Below, one piece after another: positions 1 to 6,867 of a stretch of DNA of 10,484 bases. Source of the stretch: Flavobacterium sp. Lineage in GTDB: Bacteria > Bacteroidota > Bacteroidia > Flavobacteriales > Flavobacteriaceae. The stretch is taken from the NCBI GenBank assembly GCA_030682755.1, contig JAUXNR010000046.1, positions 1-10,484 on the forward strand, given 5' to 3'. A program made the translations under genes and the position numbers. How positions within the stretch are numbered: the stretch's first letter is position 1; each line of letters starts with the position of its first letter. Under the pieces are notes generated by a model. The model did no database searches and was not told where the DNA came from. It saw only the letters and a list, made by a program, of their open reading frames with translations.

Positions 1-2361
1 ACTTCGGTTTCCATTACGGGTGTCTTAACTTTAACAGCGGGGCTACTGGATATTGGTGATTTTACTCTAACCTTAGGAGCCGCACCGGTTTCGGGAACAT
101 TTACTACTTCGAGTATGCTTGTGACCAGTGGTCTTGGTAAGGTACGAAGAACTTTTACGGGAGTTGGCAGTTATACCTTTCCGATTGGAGAACGCACGAG
201 TTCTGCACAATATAGTCCAGTTACAGTATCTGTAACGTCGGGAACTTTTTCATCAGCGTATGTAGGGGTTTCCGTTGTTGATGCTGTACATCCCAATAAC
301 AGCAGTATTTCGAATACTTTAAGCAGGTATTGGCATTTGGAGCATTCGGGAATCACGAATGGAGTTCTTTCTGCTACAGCGAACTATGATGCAATTGATA
401 TTGTAGGTTCAGAAACAAGTTTAGTTTCGGCAGTATTGCAAGGAACTTTTGATCAGTTCACCAATCCGTGGGAAACATACAGTACTTTAGAAGGATTACA
501 ACTTAGCGTTGTTGACGTATCTTTAGAGAATGGACTACCCATGGTTATTACGGCTATTCAAGGCGTACCTTTAGAGGCAAACGTTACCGGATTTGGTTCT
601 TTTTGTATTGGTTCTGACATTAGTTTGTTGGCTACAGTACAAGGCGGAACACCTCCTTATAGTTATAGTTGGACGGCAGGTTTAGGTAGTGAACCCACAG
701 CCACACCACCAAGTGCCATAGCGGGTACAGAAATTTATGAAGTGACTGTTACAGACCGTAATGGTATTCAAACAACAGCTTTTGCTGAAGTAGTTATTTT
801 ACCACCCACTGTGGGAGGAACCCTGACAGATCAAATCATCTGTTTGGCATCAGAACCGGAAACTTTTGTTTTAACCGGGTCTGTTGGTACCGTACTCTAT
901 TGGGAGAGTGATACGGATATTTCATTTTCTACGCCTGTAAATTATAGTGTAACAGGAACAGAGTTGTTAGGTACTGTCGTGGGGCCATTAAATACTACTA
1001 CTTATTTTCGTGCTGTTTTACAGGACGGTGGATGTGATTTGGTTTATTCAACTGTTGCTACTGTTTCTTTTTCATCAACAACTTGGAACGGTACCTCTTG
1101 GAGTAATGGAGTTCCGGATGCCACAACTTCAGCTGTTTTTAGTGGTAACTATACTTCAATCGGTGATTTGACTGCTTGTACAGCAGTTGTCTTAAATTCT
1201 GCTGTTGTGACGATACAACCTGCACATACGGTTTATTTGACAAAAGAATTGTCTGTTGAAAGCGGGGCACAGTTTGTTTTAGAGAGTAATGCCAATTTGG
1301 TTCAGGTTGAAGATGTAGTCAATTCAGGAGCCATAGTAGTGAAGCGTTATACTTCTGATGAAGTGCGACGTTTGGATTATAATATGTGGTCTTCTCCTGT
1401 TTCAGGGCAGAATTTGTTGGCTTTTTCGCCTCAAACTTTGACAAATCGATTCTATGCATACAATCCTACTACTGATTTGTATAATGTTGTGAATCCATCA
1501 GTGACTACCTTTACCGCTGCAAAAGGGTTTTTGATCCGCATGCCTAATAATTTCTCTACAACTCCGTCTTCATGGTTGGGTGTATTTACAGGAGTACCTC
1601 ATAATGGTATTTATGATGTTCCGGTGTCTCCGGGTACTTACAATGCCATAGGTAATCCATATCCTTCCACGATAGACGCAGATGAGTTTATTCTATTTAA
1701 TGGATTGGAAGATCCCTTGTATTTTTGGCGAAAAGTAAATAATGCTGAGAACAGTTCTTATGCCACTTATACTACAGCCGGAGGGGTTGAAAATTTAGGA
1801 GGAGGCAGTTCTATCGTTCCAAATGGTATTTTACAAGTAGGTCAAGGATTTATTGTTAAAGCGACTTCAAGCAATTTAGTGTTTACTAATGCTATGCGTA
1901 TAGGAAATACAGAAAACCAATTTTTAAGAGTTGCCCCTTCTCAAATGGCCACTAGTTTTGAACGTCATCGTATATGGTTAAACATGAGCAGTCCGACCGG
2001 TCCTATGGGACAATTGATGGTGGCTTATATGACCGGGGCTACTTCAGGAATTGATCCCGGAATTGACGGCAAATATATTAATGACAGTCCGAATTCCTTT
2101 ACTACTGTCCTTTCCGGAGCGGCTTATATTATTCAAGGAAAAGGTTTGCCTTTTGAAGCAAGTGATGTGGTACCATTAAGGTTTAGTACGACAGAGTCCG
2201 GCACTTTTTCTATTTCATTGGCACAATTTGACGGTCTATTTACCAATTCAAGTGTGGGTATATATATCAAGGATAATCAAACAGGAGCACAGCATGATAT
2301 TCGTATGAGTCCTTATACTTTTGTTAGTACTTCAGGTGAGTTTGCTTCTCGTTTTGAATAG
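1..2361 (+). CDS. Large secreted/surface T9SS-type protein, 5'-partial, ended early by in-frame TAG
   Basis: The reading frame is open from the first base, so the gene starts upstream and 786 codons are visible; the ATG at 115 is internal. The protein is low in charge and rich in Ser, Thr, Val and Gly, as in modular beta-sandwich surface proteins. An Ig/PKD- or SprB-like module lies at about 589-810 (FCIGSDISL, GGTPPYSYSW), and a second Ig-like module at about 811-1071. Next comes a segment opening with TWNGTSWSNGVP (about 1084 onward), followed by beta-strand repeats. A conserved block follows from about 1366 with LDYNMWSSPVSGQNLL, AKGFLIRMP, FTGVPHNG and IGNPYPSTIDADEF. From memory, this is typical of Flavobacterium proteins carrying a type C T9SS sorting signal. 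The segment before the stop (YIKDNQTGAQHDI, SPYTF, GEFASRFE) normally runs straight into that signal, but TAG at 2359-2361 ends translation there. The biological role is unknown; an adhesin-like or extracellular function is inferred only. Confidence 0.85.
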   Translation, partial: TSVSITGVLTLTAGLLDIGDFTLTLGAAPVSGTFTTSSMLVTSGLGKVRRTFTGVGSYTFPIGERTSSAQYSPVTVSVTSGTFSSAYVGVSVVDAVHPNNSSISNTLSRYWHLEHSGITNGVLSATANYDAIDIVGSETSLVSAVLQGTFDQFTNPWETYSTLEGLQLSVVDVSLENGLPMVITAIQGVPLEANVTGFGSFCIGSDISLLATVQGGTPPYSYSWTAGLGSEPTATPPSAIAGTEIYEVTVTDRNGIQTTAFAEVVILPPTVGGTLTDQIICLASEPETFVLTGSVGTVLYWESDTDISFSTPVNYSVTGTELLGTVVGPLNTTTYFRAVLQDGGCDLVYSTVATVSFSSTTWNGTSWSNGVPDATTSAVFSGNYTSIGDLTACTAVVLNSAVVTIQPAHTVYLTKELSVESGAQFVLESNANLVQVEDVVNSGAIVVKRYTSDEVRRLDYNMWSSPVSGQNLLAFSPQTLTNRFYAYNPTTDLYNVVNPSVTTFTAAKGFLIRMPNNFSTTPSSWLGVFTGVPHNGIYDVPVSPGTYNAIGNPYPSTIDADEFILFNGLEDPLYFWRKVNNAENSSYATYTTAGGVENLGGGSSIVPNGILQVGQGFIVKATSSNLVFTNAMRIGNTENQFLRVAPSQMATSFERHRIWLNMSSPTGPMGQLMVAYMTGATSGIDPGIDGKYINDSPNSFTTVLSGAAYIIQGKGLPFEASDVVPLRFSTTESGTFSISLAQFDGLFTNSSVGIYIKDNQTGAQHDIRMSPYTFVSTSGEFASRFE

Positions 2362-2631
2362 GTTTATCAAAATACACTTTCTGTTGACAACCCTGTCTAT
2401 ACAAATGATTTGTTAGTTTATGCTTCGGATAAAATTATTACGGGAACTTCTTCAACACAAGACTTATTGCAGGTGACTGTGTATGATTTGAGTGGTCGCT
2501 TGTTGTTTATGGAAAAACAAATTAATTCACGCACTTTTAGTATTCCGCTGAAACATGTGGCTGATCAGATGGTATTGGTTCAAGTTGCGACGGAGAGAGG
2601 TGTTGTGACTAAAAAGGTGATGTTGTATTGA
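2362..2631 (+). pseudogene. Detached C-terminal T9SS type C sorting domain of the preceding gene
   Basis: This stretch continues in the same frame as the upstream gene directly after its TAG, with 89 further codons to TGA at 2629-2631. It begins VYQNTLSVDN and contains LLQVTVYDLSGRLLF, ending QVATERGVVTKKVMLY. That matches the type C T9SS C-terminal domain pattern: V.VYD..GRLL, then a LVQV strand, then VVTKKV. These domains direct secretion through the type IX system and are removed at the cell surface. The first ATG-like start is weak (TTG/ATT codons; the nearest Met is well inside), there is no signal peptide, and a free sorting domain has no known use. I therefore read it as the stranded end of the upstream gene. 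A sequencing error at the TAG or stop-codon readthrough would make the two parts one intact protein of at least 876 residues. Confidence 0.8.
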
Positions 2632-2642
2632 TGTAGTTTTGA

Positions 2643-2736
2643 TTGGAACGTGGATTTTTTGGAACGCGGATAGGTCGGATGGCTTCGCCAATGCGGATTT
2701 TTTGGAACACGGATGACACGGATTTGCACGGATTTT
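2643..2736. repeat. Cluster of TTGGAACRYGGA repeats including 36-nt copy 1
   Basis: The 12-mer TTGGAACRYGGA occurs at 2643-2654, 2659-2670 and 2702-2713. The third copy opens a 36-nt segment (2701-2736) that recurs with one mismatch at 2846-2881. Inside the segment the motif CACGGATTT appears twice, 10 nt apart. A small hairpin with TGGC/GCCA arms and a TTC loop lies at 2680-2690. Stops in the surrounding frames and the repetitive make-up argue against coding. The family resembles intergenic repeats I remember from Bacteroidota genomes; no function is known to me. Confidence 0.75.
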
Positions 2737-2741
2737 TTTCT

Positions 2742-2768
2742 CACAGAAAGCACAGAAATCACAGAAAG
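2742..2768. repeat. Three tandem 9-nt units CACAGAAAK
   Basis: CACAGAAAG, CACAGAAAT and CACAGAAAG follow each other without spacing. They sit just after the 36-nt repeat, and a short hairpin (ATTGC-TAC-GCAAT, 2771-2783) follows. The tract is part of the same non-coding repeat cluster between the surface-protein gene and prfC. Confidence 0.8.
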
Positions 2769-2845
2769 GTATTGCTACGCAATGGTTTTTTGCCACAAAG
2801 GAATAAGTTATAAAGCGTTATTAACTTATGACTGGACTAGGATTG

Positions 2846-2881
2846 TTTGGAACGCGGATGACACGGATTTGCACGGATTTT
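2846..2881. repeat. 36-nt intergenic repeat, copy 2
   Basis: This is the second copy of the 2701-2736 segment in the same orientation, with a single difference (G instead of A at the ninth base). It contains another TTGGAACGCGGA 12-mer at 2847-2858. It lies just before the terminator hairpin, so the two copies bracket 109 nt holding the 9-nt tandem repeat. Confidence 0.85.
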
Positions 2882-2894
2882 AGAGATTTATAAC

Positions 2895-2936
2895 AAAAAA
2901 ACAAGCCAAAGATTCTTTTCTATGGCTTGTTTTTTT
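2895..2936. terminator. Bidirectional rho-independent terminator between convergent genes
   Basis: A perfect 14-bp inverted repeat has arms at 2895-2908 (seven A then CAAGCCA) and 2923-2936 (TGGCTTG then seven T), with a 14-nt loop. The hairpin gives a T-tract on both strands. It can therefore end transcription of the surface-protein gene on the + strand and of prfC on the - strand, whose stop codon lies only 16 nt beyond the right arm. Confidence 0.88.
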
Positions 2937-2951
2937 GGTTTTATGATATTT

Positions 2952-4541
2952 TTAATCCAGCTCCGAAGTGAAGAATAATTTCACACTTGGGAATTTACTT
3001 TGTGTCATTTGAATGGTAAAATCAGAATCGGCAAGAAAGACCAATTGGCCGTATTTGTCGTGGGCCAGGAATTTTTGTTTGATGCGTTTGAATTCCAAAA
3101 ATTCATTGTTTTTTGGGTCTTCGGGTTTTACCCAACAGGCTTTGTGTACCGGGAAGTTTTCATAGGTGCATTTGGCACCGTATTCGTGTTCAAGGCGGTA
3201 TTGGATAACTTCATATTGGAGAGCACCCACGGTTCCAATCACTTTACGGTTGTTCATTTCGAGTGTAAATAACTGGGCTACGCCTTCATCCATTAATTGG
3301 TCAATCCCTTTGTCCAATTGTTTTGCTTTCATGGGGTCGGCATTGTTGATATAGCGAAAATGTTCCGGTGAGAAACTCGGAATTCCTTTGAATTGCATGT
3401 TTTCTCCTTCGGTTAGCGTATCGCCAATTTTGAAGTTTCCGGTATCGTGGAGTCCCACAATATCTCCCGGATAGGAAATGTCTACAATTTCTTTTTTCTC
3501 CGCAAAAAATGCGTTTGGGCTTGAAAACTTGAGGTTTTTATTTTGTCGGACGTGTAAATACGGTTTGTTTCGTTCGAAGGTTCCTGACACAATTTTTATA
3601 AATGCCAAACGGTCGCGGTGTTTTGGGTCCATATTGGCATGTATTTTAAATACAAACCCACTCATTTTTGGTTCTTCAGGGTTTACGAGACGTGTATCTG
3701 AGTTTTTCGGACGTGGGGAAGGAGCGATTTCAATAAACGAATCTAATAGCTCCCGAACGCCAAAATTATTTAACGCTGATCCGAAAAAGACCGGTTGTAA
3801 TTGTCCGTCCAAGTAGTCCTCACGGTTGAAAGGTGGATACACTTCACTGATTAATTCCAGTTCTTCTCTAAGTTTATCAGCGGGTTTTTGACCGATTATT
3901 TTTTCGAGTTCGCTAGAATTTATATCCGTAAAAGCAATCGTATCTTCAATATTTTTTCTGCTGTCTCCACTGAACAAGTTGATGTTTTTCTCCCAGATAT
4001 TATAAATCCCTTGAAAGTCGTATCCCATTCCGATAGGGAAACTCATGGGTGTAACGGTCAGTTTTAATTTCTGTTCCACTTCGTCCATTAAATCGAAAGC
4101 GTCTTTACCTTCTCGGTCTAATTTGTTGATGAACACAATCATGGGAATGTTTCGCATGCGGCACACTTCCACTAGTTTTTCGGTTTGTTCTTCGACCCCT
4201 TTGGCAACATCAATCACAACGATTACGCTATCCACAGCGGTTAGCGTTCTAAAAGTATCTTCCGCAAAGTCTTTGTGACCCGGTGTGTCGAGGATGTTTA
4301 TTTTTTTGTCTTTATAATTGAATGCTAATACCGATGTGGCTACCGAAATTCCTCTTTGGCGTTCGATTTCCATAAAATCGGACGTGGCCCCTTTTTTAAT
4401 TTTATTGTTTTTAACGGCTCCGGCTTCTTGGATGGCTCCACCAAATAACAGTAGTTTTTCTGTTAAGGTTGTTTTACCCGCATCAGGGTGTGAGATGATT
4501 CCGAAGGTTCTTCTTCTTTTTATTTCGTCTGTAAAACTCAT
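2952..4541 (-). CDS. prfC: Peptide chain release factor 3 (RF3)
   Basis: RF3 is a translational GTPase of the cytoplasm that releases RF1 and RF2 from the ribosome after peptide hydrolysis. From the chosen start the protein has 529 residues, the same length as E. coli RF3. All GTPase motifs are visible: G1 SHPDAGKTT (17-25), G2 RGISVATS (63-70), G3 DTPGHKDF (85-92), G4 NKLD (139-142) and G5 GSAL (254-257). Domain II and the RF3 C-terminal domain follow (IGTVGALQYEV at about 435). An ATG 48 nt further upstream (4589) would add 16 residues, MPFPKKILLLHPIKNP, which do not look like RF3, and it would overlap the promoter. The family N-terminus MSFTDEIKRRRTFGIISHP begins at 4541. No clear Shine-Dalgarno site is present, as is usual in Bacteroidota. 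The gene appears monocistronic, with its own promoter and terminator. Confidence 0.96.
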   Translation of the reverse strand: MSFTDEIKRRRTFGIISHPDAGKTTLTEKLLLFGGAIQEAGAVKNNKIKKGATSDFMEIERQRGISVATSVLAFNYKDKKINILDTPGHKDFAEDTFRTLTAVDSVIVVIDVAKGVEEQTEKLVEVCRMRNIPMIVFINKLDREGKDAFDLMDEVEQKLKLTVTPMSFPIGMGYDFQGIYNIWEKNINLFSGDSRKNIEDTIAFTDINSSELEKIIGQKPADKLREELELISEVYPPFNREDYLDGQLQPVFFGSALNNFGVRELLDSFIEIAPSPRPKNSDTRLVNPEEPKMSGFVFKIHANMDPKHRDRLAFIKIVSGTFERNKPYLHVRQNKNLKFSSPNAFFAEKKEIVDISYPGDIVGLHDTGNFKIGDTLTEGENMQFKGIPSFSPEHFRYINNADPMKAKQLDKGIDQLMDEGVAQLFTLEMNNRKVIGTVGALQYEVIQYRLEHEYGAKCTYENFPVHKACWVKPEDPKNNEFLEFKRIKQKFLAHDKYGQLVFLADSDFTIQMTQSKFPSVKLFFTSELD

Positions 4542-4559
4542 AGGATTTTTAATGGGGTG

Positions 4560-4589
4560 TAAAAGTAGTATTTTTTTGGGAAAGGGCAA
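4560..4589 (-). promoter_or_regulatory. Likely prfC promoter, Bacteroidetes type
   Basis: Read on the - strand, TTG (4587-4589) is followed after 19 nt by TACTTTTA (4560-4567). This matches the Bacteroidetes -7 box TAnnTTTG except at the last base. The box lies about 18 nt upstream of the chosen prfC start, giving a short leader and ruling against the ATG at 4589. Confidence 0.5.
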
Positions 4590-4605
4590 GGGGAGGGTTT
4601 TTTGG

Positions 4606-4701
4606 GTTTAAAAGTTTAAGAGTTTAAAAGTTTAAGAGTTTAAAAGTTTAAGAGTTTAAAAGTTTAAGAGTTTAAAGGTTTAAAAGTTTAAGAGTTTAAA
4701 A
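4606..4701. repeat. Octamer tandem array 1, 12 units of GTTTAARR
   Basis: Twelve uninterrupted 8-nt units run from 4606 to 4701. In order their last four bases are AAAA, AAGA, AAAA, AAGA, AAAA, AAGA, AAAA, AAGA, AAAG, AAAA, AAGA, AAAA. The strict alternation over the first eight units shows a 16-nt dimer as the expanding unit. TAA stops occur regularly in the frames on both strands, so it does not code. It lies between the divergent prfC and PPIase promoters. About 100 nt of mostly unique sequence separates it from the PPIase promoter. Confidence 0.95.
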
Positions 4702-4733
4702 GTTTTACTAGTTTATGGGTTTTTCATAAATAG

Positions 4734-4773
4734 CTCAGCAACTCAGTGCCTTAGCACCTTAGGGTCTCTTTGC
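4734..4773. repeat. Degenerate 8-nt periodic repeat, five units of CTYAGNNN type
   Basis: The tract divides into CTCAGCAA, CTCAGTGC, CTTAGCAC, CTTAGGGT and CTCTTTGC, which share the 8-nt period of the neighbouring array but a different consensus. It resembles the 'actcagtgccttagcacc' kind of intergenic repeat I remember from Flavobacterium genomes. No hairpin or coding frame is evident. Confidence 0.6.
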
Positions 4774-4804
4774 TATAATTTTTTGTTAATAGTCCACCCT
4801 ATAG

Positions 4805-4834
4805 TTGCATAATGCGATTGAATTGTTATTTTTG
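4805..4834 (+). promoter_or_regulatory. Promoter of the PPIase-moxR cluster, Bacteroidetes type
   Basis: TTG at 4805-4807 is followed after exactly 19 nt by TATTTTTG at 4827-4834, a perfect match to the Bacteroidetes -33/-7 consensus TTG-N19-TAnnTTTG. Transcription would begin around 4840, leaving a leader of roughly 50 nt before the ATG at 4894. I found no riboswitch-like structure in that leader. Confidence 0.75.
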
Positions 4835-4893
4835 TTGATTGCAAATTAACTAGATGTTTTGCATGAAAGTTTATCAAAAAAAGTAGACCCATT

Positions 4894-6867
4894 ATGACTT
4901 TAAAATCGCTCTTTTACACTTTGTTTCTTGCTACTTCTTTTTATGGAATGGCACAACAAAATAAACCAAAAGAAGTTTTATTTACCATTGACAACACGCC
5001 TTATTACACTGACGAATTTGTTCGGGTTTATAACAAAAACCTGGATTTGGTTAAAGACGAATCTCAAAAAGATTTGGATCAGTATTTGGAATTGTATTTG
5101 GGATACAAACTTAAAGTTGTCAAAGCAAAGCAATTGGAATTGCATACTAAGCCGAATTACATCAATGAGTTGCAATCCTATCGTGGTCAGTTGGCCAAAA
5201 ATTATTTGACAGATTCAAAGGTAACCAATGAGTTGGTTACAGAAGCTTACGAGCGTATGCAAAAAGAAATTCGTGCTTCACATATTTTAGTTTTGGTGGA
5301 TGAAAATGCTTCACCGGCTGATACGTTAAAAGCGTATAACAAAATTTTGGACTACCGCAACAGGATTATGGCAGGAGAAGATTTTGGTACTTTAGCCCAA
5401 CAGTACTCTGAAGATCCTTCTGCTAAAGAAAACAAAGGGGATTTGGGTTATTTTTCTGCTTTCCGCATGGTATATTCTTTTGAAGATGCGGCTTATAAAA
5501 CTCCTGTTGGGAAGGTTTCAAAACCAATTCGTACCCGTTTTGGCTATCATGTGTTGAAAGTTCATGACGAGCGTGCGAATAGAGGAGAAGTTACCGTAGC
5601 TCATATTATGTTGATGCATTCAGACAAAGAAGATCCGGAAGAGAATAAGCAAATCCAACAAAAAATTCAAGATATTTATAAAAAATTGCAGCAGGGTGAA
5701 GCTTTTGAAACCTTGGCTCAACAGTTTTCACAAGATCAATCTTCTTCCATGCGTGGAGGGGTTTTGTCCCGTTTTGGTTCGGGTCAATTGAGTTCTGAGA
5801 TTTTTGAGAACACTGCCTTTTCATTAACCCCTGAAAAACCTTTGTCTGCACCGATTCAAACTCAATTTGGTTGGCATATTGTAAAATTGATTGAAAAGCA
5901 TGAGATGAAATCGTTTGAGGCTTTGCGTACTGAAATTGAGACAAAGATTTCACGTGATGAGCGTTCCAGAATCATTACAGAATCTATGAATGAAAAATTG
6001 CGTAAAAAATACCCTTTAAAGCGTCAGGAAAAATTATATCAAACAGTAAGAAAAGCTATCACGGACAAAGTTTATACACAATCTTGGGAGCTTCCTGCAG
6101 ACATGAAACCTTATCAAGGCGTTTTGGTTAGCTTTGACACCAAGACCCTAACCGGAGAAGATTTTCTGAATTACATTTTAACCTATCAAAAACAAAATGA
6201 AAGTTTGAAACCACTTTCAAAGTGGATTGATTACCATTATGATAATTTTATAGAGATTCAGTTGAATCAATATTATGATTCTAATTTAGAAAAGGAGTTC
6301 CCGGAATTTGCTTCTGTAATGGATGAATACCGTGACGGTTTGTTGTTGTTTGATTTGATGGAGCAAGAGATTTGGCAACGAGCCAAAACGGATACTATTG
6401 GTTTGCAACAGTTTTATGATAAAAACATAAAAAATTATCAGTGGAAAAACCGCTATGATGTTATGGTTGCTTCTACCACAAACGAAGCCGTAGCAAAAAA
6501 AGCACATGCTTTGTTAAAGAAAAAAGCGGATGCCGCACAACTAAAAGCAAAATTAAATACTCCGGAAACCGTTTCCATTATGGTGGCTGAGGGTGTTTTT
6601 GAAGAAGGCAATGAGACGTTACCTAAAACAGTTACCTATACAAAAGGACTACAGCCTATTGTTAAAGAAGGCGATTATTTTTATACCGTTACTGTGAACA
6701 ATGTTTTACCTGCCGGCCCCAAAACATTAGAAGAAAGTAGGGGTAGGGTTATAAATGATTACCAGAATTATTTGGAATCCAATTGGGTTTCTGAATTGAA
6801 AAAAGAGTTTACAATTCAGGTGAATCAAGATGTTTTTACAGCTGTTAAAAAGCAAATAAAGAAGTAA
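4894..6867 (+). CDS. Periplasmic peptidyl-prolyl isomerase with two parvulin domains (PpiC/SurA-like)
   Basis: This is a periplasmic folding factor likely to catalyse cis-trans isomerisation of proline bonds in exported proteins. A Sec signal peptide (1-20, ending GMA-QQ) is followed by a SurA-type N-terminal helical chaperone region (about 27-125). Two parvulin domains follow. Domain 1 (about 127-225) contains ASHILV, EDFGTLAQQYSEDP, KGDLGYFSAF and FGYHVLKV. Domain 2 (about 233-333) contains AHIML, EAFETLAQQFSQDQ, RGGVLSRFGSGQL and FGWHIVKL. The remaining 320 residues carry no intact parvulin signature, but a second SurA_N-like helical stretch (about 402-515) and a parvulin-like tail (about 517-605) can be suspected. 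At 657 aa it is much longer than E. coli SurA (428 aa), as is usual for Bacteroidota paralogues. It is the first gene of the cluster, behind a consensus promoter, and its TAA shares one base with the next ATG. Confidence 0.92.
   Translation: MTLKSLFYTLFLATSFYGMAQQNKPKEVLFTIDNTPYYTDEFVRVYNKNLDLVKDESQKDLDQYLELYLGYKLKVVKAKQLELHTKPNYINELQSYRGQLAKNYLTDSKVTNELVTEAYERMQKEIRASHILVLVDENASPADTLKAYNKILDYRNRIMAGEDFGTLAQQYSEDPSAKENKGDLGYFSAFRMVYSFEDAAYKTPVGKVSKPIRTRFGYHVLKVHDERANRGEVTVAHIMLMHSDKEDPEENKQIQQKIQDIYKKLQQGEAFETLAQQFSQDQSSSMRGGVLSRFGSGQLSSEIFENTAFSLTPEKPLSAPIQTQFGWHIVKLIEKHEMKSFEALRTEIETKISRDERSRIITESMNEKLRKKYPLKRQEKLYQTVRKAITDKVYTQSWELPADMKPYQGVLVSFDTKTLTGEDFLNYILTYQKQNESLKPLSKWIDYHYDNFIEIQLNQYYDSNLEKEFPEFASVMDEYRDGLLLFDLMEQEIWQRAKTDTIGLQQFYDKNIKNYQWKNRYDVMVASTTNEAVAKKAHALLKKKADAAQLKAKLNTPETVSIMVAEGVFEEGNETLPKTVTYTKGLQPIVKEGDYFYTVTVNNVLPAGPKTLEESRGRVINDYQNYLESNWVSELKKEFTIQVNQDVFTAVKKQIKK

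Noticed and set aside
2359..2361. TAG read as pyrrolysine or a reassigned codon
   Set aside because: No pyl genes or recoding structure are seen, and other genes here stop with TAA or TGA in the normal way. The closeness to prfC is coincidental, because RF3 acts on all release events.
2527..2796. Minus-strand ORFs of 89 and 60 codons over the end of the surface gene and the repeat cluster
   Set aside because: They run through the sorting domain in antisense and through repeats, and the Cys/Lys/His-rich composition is that of translated repeats.
4542..4589. Upstream ATG at 4589 as the prfC start (545 aa)
   Set aside because: The extra 16 residues do not resemble RF3, the frame would include the likely promoter, and the start at 4541 gives the family N-terminus and length.
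3000..4611. Several plus-strand ORFs of 62-112 codons opposite prfC
   Set aside because: They are antisense shadows of a strongly conserved gene, with no recognisable protein features of their own.
4606..4701. The repeat arrays as CRISPR arrays
   Set aside because: Units are 8 nt and contiguous with no unique spacers, and no cas gene is present.
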